In this document: positions 19,588 to 30,171 of the stretch, one piece after another | Position numbering within the stretch: position 1 is the first letter of the stretch | Layout of the letters: the number at the start of each line of letters is the position of its first letter | Origin: Exophiala sp. HKRS030 | Taxonomy: Eukaryota; Ascomycota; Eurotiomycetes; Chaetothyriales; Herpotrichiellaceae | DNA: 64,000 nucleotides | Assembly (NCBI GenBank): GCA_023897205.1 | Contig: JAHWDD010000007.1 | Span: forward strand, 1,364,001 to 1,428,000 | Direction of reading: 5' to 3' | Notes under the pieces: generated by a model | Database searches by the model: none | What the model was told of the DNA's origin: nothing | What the model saw: only the letters and a program-made list of their open reading frames with translations | Made by a program: the position numbers and the translations under genes

Positions 19588-21629
19588 ATGGGTTCATTCT
19601 CTACCCGCAGCATGGGCGCATGTGTATCTTTTCTGTCCTTACTATCATTTACTGGTGCAACGAAACTCGTCAAGCACGACGTGAATTTCATCCCAGACAT
19701 TGTACTCCACGTGACCGTCGATACCATCAACCTCGACTGTCAGGAACGTGTCTCGACTCTCGTTAATGGAACGTACCCAGGGCCTCCGATCTACCTTGAA
19801 CCCGAACAAACGACATGGATTCGAGTCTACAACGATGCAGACGTCAATACTACCATGGTGAGAAGACCTCCGAATGCGCGGTCAACAGGAGAGAAACTGA
19901 CTTGGCTGCATAGCACTGGCACGGGTTGAGTCAGAGTCTCTTCCCGTTTTCTGATGGAGCTCCAATGGCCTCGCAGTGGCCTATACCACCAGGTCACTTC
20001 TTCGACTACGAACTCAATGTGCCCGCCGACCTTGCCGGGACCTCTTTCTACCACTCCCATATCGGCTTCCAAGCCATGACGGCGTCTGGAGCCATCATAG
20101 TCAACGACGCTTCAAGCCTACCTTATTCGTACGACGACGAGTTCATCATGGCACTAGGTGATTTCTACCCTGAGGAAGATGAGGCCATTGAAGCGCAGTT
20201 GAGTGGAAGTCCCTACACATGGACCGGAGATCCTCTGGCACTCCAGATCAACGGCCAAAGTGGAAACGCACCGAGCCCAAAGACTCCCAATCCCTCAGAC
20301 ATGTCGTGTCAACCATACGAATTCAACGTCACTCCCGATACGACATATCGAGTGCGAGTCATCGGTGGCACTGCCATATCTTTCATCACATTCGGGATAG
20401 AGGGTTACGACAATCTCACAATCATTGAAACCGACAACACCTACGTATATCCTGTGGAAAGTGACCATATCCAGATCGATTCCGGCCAACGGTTCAGTTT
20501 CATCTTCAAAACCAAAAGCACCGCTGAACTTGCAGGGCAGACGTCAACATGGATCCAGTACGAGACTCGTGCTGGGTCTGGCACCGTTACTGCCTGGGCG
20601 AAACTGGTCTACGCCACCGACCCCACCACAACCAACACCACACTTACAAGACGAGGCCATCCTGGCCCGGATGGATACAATTCTCCCAAGAATGGCCCTC
20701 AGCCCGCCCCACCAGCCAGCTCAGCTTCAAGCCCAGGGTCCTACTCGCCATCTCCCTCGTCCTCACCATCGTCGCCATCCACAGGCCAGATTCCCAACTA
20801 CATTCCTTCCCAGCCTATCATCACTCTCCCACAAGATATTTCCTCTTGGCTCGAATACACCTTCCAAAGCCTCCCGAACTACGGCACGGCACCCCCATCC
20901 TCATCTGTGACCCGACGGGTGATAATCTCCACCGAACAGATCGTAGGCCAATCTCAATCGGCGACATTCCCCTTCAACAATGATCCATGGTTCGATAACC
21001 CACCCCTCATACCGACCACGCAGACGCCTTACCTTGTCGAGATCCTACAGAGCGGTACTGTGAATGGCGCGCTTCCCAACATCTCGCGTGCCCTTGCTAA
21101 TCAGGAAACGCCTGGGTTCGACCCTGTGACACACACCTACCCGGCGGCCGTAGGAGACGTGATCGAAATCGTCTGGCAGAACAGTGGTTCCATCCCGGGT
21201 GGCACGTTCGGCGTCCATCCCATGCACGCGCACGGTGGCGCCTACTGGGACATGGGCAGCGGACCGGGGACTTATAGCCCCGAAGCGCACGAGGCACTGC
21301 TGGCTCAGCACGGAGGTTGGGCAGGGTCGCTTCGAGATACGACTATGCTGTACACGTATGCCGACACTGGCGGTGAAGGTGAGGTGGATGGGTGGCGCGT
21401 CTGGCGTACTCGCGTGACGGAGCGCAACGTCGGTGTGTGGATGATGCATTGCCATATACTCCAACACATGATCATGGGTCAGCAGACGGTGTGGGTGTTT
21501 GGGACACCGGAGGAAATCAGCGACTACTCAAACCCCGTCAATGGGAGTCTAGAAGGATACTTCACCTACGGTGGCAATGTGGTGGGAAAGGAAGGTGGTG
21601 AGGTCGTGGTTGCAAGCAAGTTTGGGTGA
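19588..21629 (+). CDS. Secreted multicopper oxidase (ascorbate oxidase/laccase-like)
   Basis: Extracellular copper oxidase; 661 aa. Exons 19588-19857 and 19914-21629; the junction restores the first copper motif HWHGLSQSL (from residue 91). An N-terminal signal peptide (CVSFLSLLSFTGATKL) is evident. All four copper-binding motifs are present: HWHGL, FYHSHIGF (about 135), HPMHAHGG, and HCHILQHMIMG near the C-terminus, whose Met sits where ascorbate oxidase has its axial type 1 ligand. Between domains 2 and 3 there is an unusual Pro/Ser-rich linker (about residues 349-386). Resemblance is to fungal proteins annotated as L-ascorbate oxidase-like; the real substrate could be a phenol or a pathway intermediate. 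It is much less like the membrane-anchored oxidase at the left end, so the two are not recent duplicates. Confidence 0.9.
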
Positions 21630-21950
21630 ATGAGAGAGACTGGATGTCTCTGGAGGAATTCTTGGATGTTTGGACGATTGGGGTTTGTTTCATAGAAATC
21701 TTGTGGCACGCAACATATGATCATAGTAGAGACTACTTGATAAATCAGACTTGAACCAGACAAATGAATAAAATGCCTAGATCTTTTATCCCTACACTTT
21801 CCAAGCACTTTCTTTCCGGATTCATGTTCACGATTCACTTCGAATCCGGGAGATTATAGCTTTCCGACTTTATCCAAATCGGTTCCCCTCGTCAAAATCA
21901 TGTCCTGTTCCACCATTAGTTGGTTGTTTGTTCACACTTGTATAACTCTA
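21630..21950. other. Convergent intergenic region
   Basis: Separates the 3' ends of the multicopper oxidase and the minus-strand SDR; carries the AATAAA noted separately and nothing else recognisable. Confidence 0.5.
21767..21772 (+). terminator. Poly(A) signal candidate of multicopper oxidase gene
   Basis: AATAAA 138 bp past the stop codon, in an AT-rich 3' flank before the convergent SDR. Confidence 0.4.
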
Positions 21951-22993
21951 CTAGATACATACCGAAAGCCACACGGGCATGAAATACCTCGCCCATCTGG
22001 TCTCACTGGCGTGTCTCCCTCTCCAGATTTTCCCAGTGGCACCTGCGAGGACGTCACCGATCACGTCCCTGGCAAAGTCCTGGGGAGTGCTCGGGTCATA
22101 ATCGACCTGGTCGTTCCATCTTTTCTCCAGGGTCGAGGACACGGCGAGGTATCTGGATTCTGTCGCCGTTCCTCCTTCTCCGACTGCTGCACCAGTAGGC
22201 AACATGAATTTGGGAGAGTTTTGGTGAATGTTGGTTTTGACACTTCCAGTCACGACGGTTAGGACCTTGATGTTGAGGGGTGCCAGCTCCAAACGGAGTG
22301 TGTCGGACAGCATGTGTATTGCCGCTTTGGAAGAGTTGTAGACGGCTGAACAGAAACAATGGTACACATCACGAACGCGTTAGCATATATCATCATGTCA
22401 ACGTCAATAAAGTCGAGGGGCATTCAGACAATGAAAGGTGTTGCGCTGTAGGGTTTCATAGATGGACACGTTAGGTGTATTAAATAGAGTGTGCCGGGTC
22501 TCTCGAGGAGTTGTAGATAGACACTCGAAAAAACTAGGTAAAGTCACGTACCGGTATATGGAGTATTCAAATAAGCCACGATACTACCTATGTTGACAAT
22601 CGTCCCGCTGGATTCGATCAACAACGGTGCAAAGGCTTGAATCATACGTAAGACGCCCCAGAAATTGACGTCGAACATTTTTTTCCCTTGGTCAATGTCC
22701 AGGTCCAACGCCGGAAGGACAATGTCCTGACCCGAATTGTTCAGGAGGTAGTCGAGGTGGCCCGCCGTCGTGACGCCAACTTGTTTAACGGCATCGGCAA
22801 TCGAGGTAGGAGAAGTGACGTCCAACGACAAGAGGGCCACGTTGGGCAGGTCCTCGAGGTCGGACATTTTGGAAGGCGTGCGTGCCGTGGCGAACACGGT
22901 CATGCCTCGACGTTGACATTCGACGGCCAAGGCGTGGCCGATGCCTCCCCTAGAACAGCCCGTTATGAGAATGCTTTTGTTTCGTGGAGACAT
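21951..22993 (-). CDS. Short-chain dehydrogenase, 1-acyl-DHAP reductase (Ayr1)-like
   Basis: Classical SDR of 278 aa. Exons 22993-22552 and 22345-21951. Cofactor motif TGCSRGGIGHALA (with the extra Gly/Arg typical of Ayr1-like fungal SDRs), NNSGQ, catalytic Ser in IVNIGSIVAY and YNSSK catalytic Tyr/Lys, which is brought into frame only by splicing (NTPYT joined to AVYNSSKAA). The remainder (LRLELAPLNIKVLTVVTG) fits the family. Ayr1 proteins reduce 1-acyl-dihydroxyacetone phosphate on lipid droplets/ER, but many paralogues act on other carbonyls, and I see no clear C-terminal membrane anchor. It is convergent with the secreted multicopper oxidase. Confidence 0.87.
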
Positions 22994-23487
22994 TGCAAAA
23001 GTGTTGGATCTACGACCGCGTCAGTGGTGTCTCGTTGTCACGTATGGAGGGTGCGTTCGTGCGAGTAGGCACCTGTTAGTTGGTGTAGAAGATATAAAGG
23101 GAAACAATAGAGAACAAAATGTCTATTGCTTACCTTCGGGGAATATATACATGCAATACAGGTCATGAACAGATAGTCTCCTATCTACCTACTCCGTACA
23201 TAATACCTACATACAGAGTACTACCTATACACGGAGAGTACAGCCTTCTATACCGGAAAAGGTTTGGCTTATCAGCATCTTGCATGACACTAACGGAGAA
23301 ATGGGGCCCCAGTCAGGCTCTCCGTCTTCTCGCTGTCTAGGCTCCCATCTTCTCGCCAGTTCAACTCTCTGGAAGTCAACGCAAACCTCTCTTCATGGGT
23401 TGATGAGGGATCGATTCCCAGACCCGTGCAACAGATTGGCAGAGCCTGAGATGAGCTCGGTAGTCATACCCTGTACTTGGAATAAGA
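22994..23487. promoter_or_regulatory. Divergent intergenic region
   Basis: Between the minus-strand SDR and the bZIP-like regulator gene. Includes one TACTCCGTA (23190-23198) in a run of short CTAC/TACC steps (about 23180-23230). No TATA box is obvious. Confidence 0.45.
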
Positions 23488-24567
23488 ATGGGACTTTCAG
23501 AAATGCATACGCTCATGCTTACGCAACCAGGTCCGCTGCTGGAGGTAAAAGCTTCTGCTATTGACTGATATAGGCTTGACTAACTCACTGCTGTTATTTC
23601 TTGTCAGGAGGGCATCGATCACAAAGACGATTGGAGTGGACTTTCAGACCCCAAGTCTAGAAGAAAGATCCAGAATCGACTGAACCAACGAGCTCGGCGT
23701 ACGTTTGACCCTCGAGATCTTACTCCGTAGTCGGCAGGCCAATTCGAGCCATATCATTCTTGAGACAAAGTCTTCAACGTGTTGCCTTCAGATACAAAAC
23801 GTGCAAAATTCCTAACAATCGTCCCAGGTCGACGCAAAGATCCTGGAAAATGGACACCACTGCGATCAAAAATGGACGATATTGCGCAAGGACACCAAAT
23901 AACGGCAGCTCCGACTGCGAGACTCGGCAGATTCCCATCTCTTGCTGAAGGGCCATATCCATTCCCAAGAACGAAGCCCATAGTGTCGGCGTGGAAGGGA
24001 GGTTACTATTTCCCTCTATCATGCGACCATTTGATGCATTTGATCCAGTTCAATGTCTGGCGTGCGATCTTGAGCAACATGGTCATGCTCCGCCTCACTC
24101 ACCTTTTCGACTGTGAAGATGAGACACCCGAAGCGATGAGCATCTCGAAACTCCCCCACCCCTTTGCCGTTCCGCCACTACTCGAACCTACGGTGCTGCA
24201 AAGGCAGGTGCCACATCCGCCCTATGTTGATTTGTTCCCCTTACCTGGTCTCCGAGACACCTTGATTCTGGCAGACGGGATGTACGATGACTGTGAGCTT
24301 TGTATCGACTTGCTTGGCTCCATAGCCGACCCACAGGTCCAGGGCTACTCGAAGGCCGAGGAGGACGGAGAGGATGCTCGAAAAGGCCTTGTGGTATGGG
24401 GTGAGCCGTGGAGAGTCGATTCCTGGGAAGTTGAAGAAGGATTCGTCAAGAAATGGGGATGGATGCTCAAGGAGAACTGCGAACCACTTCTCCGATCGAC
24501 CGACAAGTGGAGAGAACTGAGAGGCGATGAACCTCTAAGGTGGAAGGACTTGGGACTTTGTCCATGA
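23488..24567 (+). CDS. DUF3425 bZIP-like transcription regulator
   Basis: Probable DNA-binding regulator. Exons 23488-23544, 23608-23698, 23828-24567 (295 aa). The short second exon encodes the basic region DPKSRRKIQNRLNQRARR, which joins RRKDPGKW of exon 3. This basic region lacks a following leucine zipper; instead comes the DUF3425 domain (PF11905), seen here as DHLMHLIQFNVWRAILSNM and the WGEPWRVDSWEVEEGFVKKW block. This architecture is common among fungal regulators lying beside secondary-metabolite or catabolic genes. The start is uncertain: ATGs at 23488 and 23503 are in frame. The first intron holds nothing notable; the second contains a TACTCCGTA copy (23721-23729). It follows the SDR/OYE/oxidase group and might control it. 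Confidence 0.8.
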
Positions 24568-25046
24568 ATGCAGAATACGAAGTAATGGCACTTCGTGGGT
24601 AAGTACGAGTGCCTAGGTACCGCATGCTCCCACACGCACCCATCACACGGTGGGCAATCTACTCTCGAGGACTTAACAAATTCCTTAACGCCGAACGCGG
24701 ACACATCAATTGATCCGAAGAACACATTTTGTATGGTCCGGTCACTCGGTCGCATTGAAGCCGACTTCTGCATTTTTCGCCGAAATGATCACCATCAAGA
24801 GTCTCTACGATCCCTGATCACTTGCCATTGGACTTTGGGCCAAGTATATAAGACGGACGTGGGGGGCCTCATACTCAGTCATGGGCAAAGCTTGTATTGA
24901 CCTGCCCAAGTTCGGATTCACATTTCCAGTCAGGCGTCCCAGCTGAGTACTCGTATATTGACGAGAACAATTCTTTTGGTCACGCCGGCCTCGTTTTCTT
25001 ACCCTTCATCATATCGGGTCGATAGCCAAGCAGGGGACACATCACC
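24568..25046. promoter_or_regulatory. Upstream region of PEBP gene
   Basis: TATATAAG at 24845-24852 lies about 195 bp before the PEBP start and may be its TATA element. No additional gene is recognised. Confidence 0.4.
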
Positions 25047-25637
25047 ATGCCATCGAACGAGAGTGTCAAGCGTAACCTGAAACTCATCCAAGATGATCCG
25101 TCCAAAGTCCTGGGCTTGACTGTGGGCAAGAAGCACATGCCAAAACCTGGAGACTACATCCCTAGAGCTGGTGAGTCATATTCGAACGGTGTCTCCGACA
25201 TGAACTGTGTCTGACGGCAATGTTCTTTAGACGCTCAAAGTGCTCCTTCAATATCATACGCCGGACTGGACAGTTCAAGATCCTACATAGTCGTCTGTCT
25301 CGATATAGACGCACCATTCCGATCCTTTGACGTATTGGGTCCTATTCTTCACTGGATACAACCTGGATTCGCGGCAGCGCAGGGATCAGCCGAACTCAAC
25401 AGCACAGCACCGTTCGTTGTCGACTACATCGGACCGGCACCACCACCAGGAGCTGCTCCTCATCGGTATTGCTTCTTTCTGTATGAACAACCAGCTGGCT
25501 TCGATGGGAAGCAGTATGCTCCGCCAAATGGTCAGAAAATGTCCAATTGGAGCAGGATGAGATGTAGCCTGGATGCTTGGGAGAAGAAGCTTGGTCTTGG
25601 GGCGGTGGTGGCGGTCAACTACTTTACGAGCAATTGA
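25047..25637 (+). CDS. Phosphatidylethanolamine-binding protein (PEBP/Tfs1 family)
   Basis: Small ligand-binding protein of the PEBP family, 176 aa. Exons 25047-25170 and 25231-25637. The ligand-pocket motifs are VCLDIDAPFRS (a variant of the usual DPDAPS) and, 60 residues later, IGPAPPPGAAPHRYCFFLYEQP (the GxxPP...HRY motif). There is no signal peptide, so it is probably cytosolic. Known members inhibit carboxypeptidase Y (Tfs1) or modulate kinase signalling; role here unknown. A second in-frame ATG-like start downstream would remove the first motif, so the two-exon model is preferred. Confidence 0.88.
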
Positions 25638-26029
25638 GATATATGGATAGGGAAACACTGGAGATATACCCATGATAGTGCAAATGAATTTCTGTTGGAA
25701 AGGGAATTCCTGTTGGAACTTCAGTCCGAATGATCGGAGCCCACCACACAAATACTCGAAAAGTGATTCCCTAAGCTGAGGTTGCTACCAAACCCCGGAA
25801 CAATTAAACCGAGTGCACGTGATTGGAAGTTCTTCTACCTTAGTGGTCGACGTCATTTCGGTGGCGGCATTTCCCCCAATAATCGGCACCGCGAAGCTTC
25901 TACGGCCAATTCGTAGTCGTCCTTCTCTGCCTGCGCCGGCGTGTATATATTTATTCGATTCATCCTCTCGTCGCCATTGTCAACCTCATCATCCCTCATA
26001 CACCACATCTCGCGTGCGGAGTTCCCATC
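25638..26029. promoter_or_regulatory. Promoter of the BI-1/GHITM gene
   Basis: CACGTG (25816-25821) lies directly beside an inverted CCAAT box (ATTGG, 25822-25826); a TATA-like TATATATTTA is at 25944-25953, 77 bp before the ATG. Confidence 0.5.
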
Positions 26030-27130
26030 ATGTCTTTCGTCCTCAGGAGGCCCTTTGCGGTCTCCTCCAACGCTTTCAAGCAATTCAGCAAACCCTCCTC
26101 GTTGATCCGCAGCTTCCACTCAAACCCCAAATCATCGAATTCATTCTTCACTCCCCGGACGACGACGACGACGACGTCGAGCGCACAATCCCTGCTCAAG
26201 TCCGAAGCTCTCCGCAATGGTTTCAAGCGAAGTTACCAGACTCCTTCCTATCAGCCTGCGAGCACAACTTCCAGCGGCAATCTGACACAGCGACTTCTCT
26301 ACGGCGCCGCTCTGGTGGGTGGTACAATCTTTGCCACGAACCTGATCTTCAACCGGGAAACGCGCGAAGATGGCGGTATGCCCACGTACGAACGAGAATA
26401 CCTGAACCAGACTTTCATGCACACCGGACTGGGTATCGGTATCATTGGTTTGGCGGCTCGGACTCTGCACACCAGTGGCTGGAGTTATCGGTTGATGGCC
26501 ACGAACCCTTGGCTGGTTATCGGTGTTGGTCTCGCTGCCAGCTTTGGAACCATGTACGGAACATTCTACACGCATCCTGACAAGTAAGTTTTACTTCCGG
26601 TCTTATTGTGATCATTTGGACACGTCAACTGATGACCCGTCTGCAGCTACGTACAGAAGTACGCTCTCTGGACCGCGTTCAACGTCACTCAAGCAGCCAT
26701 TCTGTCCCCATTGATGTTCATGCATCCGGCAATCCTGGCTCGCGCCGGTCTTTACACTATCGGCATGATGGGAAGCATTGCCTTTGTCGGTGCAACTGCC
26801 AAACAAGAGAAATATCTCTACCTCGGAGGTCCTCTGCTTGCTGGTGTCGCCATCGTTGCTATCTCCGGATTTGCACCTCTCGTCCTACCAGCCACCGCCG
26901 TTCGAACATTGGCCTGGACTGAGAACATTTGGCTCTACGGTGGTTTGGCTGTCTTTGGTGGATTTACTCTGTACGACGTTCAGAAAATCCTGCACCACGC
27001 TAGGATGAGTGAACGTGGTCTGGTCAGAAAAGATGTCGTGAATGAGAGTGTGAGCCTTGAGTTGGACTTCCTGAATATCTTCATCCGCATGGTTCAAATC
27101 TTGAGCATGCAAGGCAGCAAGCGACGATGA
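26030..27130 (+). CDS. Bax inhibitor-1/GHITM-type mitochondrial inner-membrane protein
   Basis: Multi-pass membrane protein of the BI-1/LFG/GHITM superfamily; 345 aa. Exons 26030-26583 and 26647-27130. The first about 75 residues are rich in Ser, Arg and Phe without acidic residues (VLRRPFAVSSNAFKQF...), a mitochondrial presequence, which points to the GHITM/MICS1 branch of the inner membrane instead of ER Bax inhibitor. The core has about seven hydrophobic helices, e.g. RLLYGAALVGGTIFATNLIF, LGIGIIGLAARTLH, GLYTIGMMGSIAFVGATA, and the family C-terminal block LYGGLAVFGGFTLYDVQKIL followed by an acidic/aliphatic helix LELDFLNIFIRMVQIL. Human GHITM helps keep cristae shape and cytochrome c in place. 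Confidence 0.9.
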
Positions 27131-27726
27131 TCGGGTCGAACTTGAGAAGGAGTATATTTATTCCTCGGGGATGCGACTTGTAATTCATATATGACTTGAT
27201 CACAGTGTACAGGTCTTCAACTTGGTCAAAGACATACTCTACACCACCAATATAGGAGAAAACAGATATATAAAAAAAATGTATTACTTCCACTCTTACA
27301 AGGTTGACTTTGATAGAATTTTATGGCCCTTATTACAGTTTTCCTTCTGTGGATTTCTCACCCCTTCCTGTGAGTTGTTATCAAACATGGATACATTAAG
27401 AGACCTGAGTTGTGAATAAGCACCCCAATGTCCACTTGATGCTCTGATTAAAAACAAAAGATGTGATACTCGTAGTACCAGGTTCGACGAGGCTGAGGTC
27501 AATCCACGTGACGTCGTTTGGAAATGAGTTTGACAAGTCTCCGACAAAGAACAAATAAATATATTATCAACATATGGTTCGCTCTCTCTTTGCTCTACCG
27601 AGTACAAGTGTTGCCATCACCTCAAACATTTCGACCAACCATAACAGTACTCAATCGCGCTGAATTCTACCATCATTGTCTTCTTCACCCACCTAGCCAG
27701 ACTCTTTTCCCGACTCTAGCTCAAAC
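27131..27726. promoter_or_regulatory. Intergenic region with CACGTG/CRE compound site
   Basis: 3' flank of the GHITM-type gene and promoter of CGI121. CACGTGACGTC at 27505-27515 combines an E-box (CACGTG) with a CRE-like TGACGTC, 212 bp before the CGI121 ATG. Confidence 0.45.
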
Positions 27727-28595
27727 ATGGCCCAAACGATCCACCTCGCACACATGCCACCCGAACTGGCACTCTACGTCTCGTTGTACACCGACGTCGA
27801 GAACGCCCCGTTTCTCAAGCAACAGCTCCTCGCGGGGAACGCAGAGTTTGAATACGCATTCATCGATGCTAGCATGGTGAGGAATGTTCCTTTCCCTTCA
27901 TTCCACACCCCCCCCCCACACCGGCCGTATACAATAAAACGGCACAGTCCACGTTACTCACGCCTCAGGACCCTTTTCACAGATCCTCTCGACGACCCAT
28001 GTCCTCGCGGCGGCCTTCCGTGCCATGAATGACTACTTGAACGATCGCCTCAAGTCTCACAACATTCATTCCGAAATCGTCTTTTCCTTGAGTCCAAATA
28101 ACAATGTACGTATTATTTACCCAGCTTAGCTATACTTTTCACTTTCCACTACCACCATCCACCGTCCACTGTCCCTGTATGGATGTCCATATTTGGGTTT
28201 TGACTGACGAACGTTCCCCCATTCAAAAGATCGGTGAAGCGTTTCGGAGGTTTGGTATATCGGATTCTACACGAAATTTGCTGGTCGTCAAGGTCTCGAC
28301 CGACCCGCAAGTGACACAAGCCACGGTCGCTCAACACCTCTCGACACACGTAAAGGGCAGGGAAATCCCATTCGACGACGTCACCTTGCGAGGCTTGTCC
28401 GACGTCGAAAGGATTCGAAAAGTGTACAAGATCAGTCTCCCGCCGCCGCATTCTTCTTCTGGTAAAAACCACAAAGGTGGCAGGGACGACGTGGTCACGA
28501 ATGGTGACAAGGTTACGATCCTTGACTCGACCACCTTCTCCTCCAACCTTGTGAGACAGGTACTGGGACTCATGGCCTTGAGGGGTGCAACTTGA
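27727..28595 (+). CDS. CGI121: EKC/KEOPS complex subunit CGI121
   Basis: Subunit of the KEOPS complex that makes N6-threonylcarbamoyl-adenosine on ANN-decoding tRNAs and also acts in telomere upkeep; Cgi121 binds Bud32 and tRNA. Three exons, 27727-27876, 27983-28105, 28230-28595, all phase 0; 212 aa. The N-terminus ([18 protein letters not shown]) and middle ([54 protein letters not shown]) match the Cgi121/TPRKB fold. The insert [16 protein letters not shown] before the C-terminal helix is a species-level extension. The third exon starts after an AAAG acceptor preceded by a weak pyrimidine tract, the least certain point of the model. Confidence 0.88.
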
Positions 28596-29308
28596 TGAAT
28601 TCGATTCGATTCGAAAAAAAAAACTCCAATCCGATTTGAGAAAAAAGAGAAAGTCCGGTCGGTCACATACTAACAATGCACCGAATCTTCAAGATCAAAG
28701 GGCGCCCCAAAACCACACAAACCTCTGGTGCCTTTTTGTCAAAGTAAGCTTGGGGGTCAATGTCAATGATTGACGCAAACCAAGAAAGATTGAGAAAGAA
28801 AGAAACCAAGGAGACGGACGAGGACAAACTTGTCAAGGTCTTCGCGGTGACCTTGAGAACAACGTCTACTTTCCAAAAACGACGCGGACTGTTAACACCC
28901 TTGTGCACTCGATCTTGGAAATTCCTTCCTCGTGGACGTGTGAGACAGGTAGATACGCATGTACGGTGTTTTTCCTCCTCTTGAGATGTATTGGTTACAA
29001 CTCTTGACGCCGGTATCTTGGGGTTGTCCCAGCTCACTGGTCTCACCGATCCTCGAGTAAAATGACCCCCGGGAAGCCTTAACGGCCAAAAGCTCACGAC
29101 AAAAAGTCTGTCTCCTCCTTTGGACGAGTCAAAACATACCCGATACAGGCATCACCTTATATAAATACGCAGGACGTGACTCGGGTCAGAGGGGAAAAGA
29201 AAAGACTTCACGAGGACATCAACCACATCGAGAATATCATCACGACCAAGCTTTCTTCTTTTTTAAAGTTCCTCATTGTTCTTCTCTTCTACTCAAATCT
29301 GATCAAGG

Positions 29309-29350
<42 letters not shown>

Positions 29351-30171
29351 ATCTCACGAATTAAGCAAACAGACATTTTGTTTTGAAAAATGAGCAAGCC
29401 AATCTAATGAATCAAGTTTACGCAGTGCGTTCTGTCTAGGCCAGAACCCTTTCAATTGGTCGACCGTCATCTCATCTGAATCTCTTCTCGCCTCTTGATG
29501 CCTTTCGCATTGCACCGCATCTGCCCGTCCCTTTTTCGTCCCAGCAAGCCAAGTCAGTCTATGCAAATTATCTCTTAAAGTACACAGCAAGAAAAAGCCT
29601 CATGCACCACCCACTGCCTCGCCTCCCACACCACCCTGGATCAATTCTCGGCCAACTCCAGCTGCTCATTCTTCCTCGAAACACTTCCTTCTCTGAATCT
29701 ACAACTCGCAACAACGAACCCTGCCTATCCTCTCTCTACTCTCGCTCTCACCCCGTTTTGCTTGGTGAGCACATCCATCGGAAAATAGGGTAATCGTCAT
29801 CCTTTGCTTTCCCCTGTATGAAAATGCATTCTTCACTTCCTCTCCAGTTCATGCGAGCACCTCAAAGAGTGCTTCGATCGTGCTTCGAGAAAAAAAACCA
29901 AGCGAATAAAAACCATCCAACGCCATCGCTAATTTGTGAATTCGAATCTTTTTTGGGGTTTGGTTGGAAAGTAGCAACGTAGCCGGAATAGGACGGCCGT
30001 TGGCGTCCGTGACAATTTAGTGGCCAAACGATAAAATAAGGCATGATAAAACATAACATGGCAACGTCATAGAGCATGTCAAGAAAGAAGGTCAATCTAA
30101 TGGATCCTTCTTGCATGTACCTGAAGTTGTTTTTGGTCGACAATGATGTCGTGTGATGATACAAAGCAGTA
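28596..30171. other. Long intergenic stretch with orphan promoter-like elements
   Basis: Between the 3' ends of CGI121 and RPB1. It contains TATATAAA at 29158-29165, a (TC)n tract at 29313-29347 and a 63-codon open frame beginning at the ATG 29602; together they look like a plus-strand promoter without a recognised gene. No tRNA, snRNA or known protein was identified. Confidence 0.45.
29313..29347 (+). repeat. (TC)n microsatellite / pyrimidine tract
   Basis: Seventeen uninterrupted TC units. Long CT tracts often sit just upstream of transcription starts in filamentous fungi, but it may be a plain microsatellite. Confidence 0.7.

Noticed and set aside
1..21629. The two multicopper oxidases as a tandem-duplicated pair
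   Set aside because: They differ in anchor, intron positions and motif context, and lie 18 kb apart; they belong to different branches.
29176..29364. Frame ending in repeated Leu-Ser
   Set aside because: It has no ATG start and the Leu-Ser run is just the (TC)n microsatellite translated.
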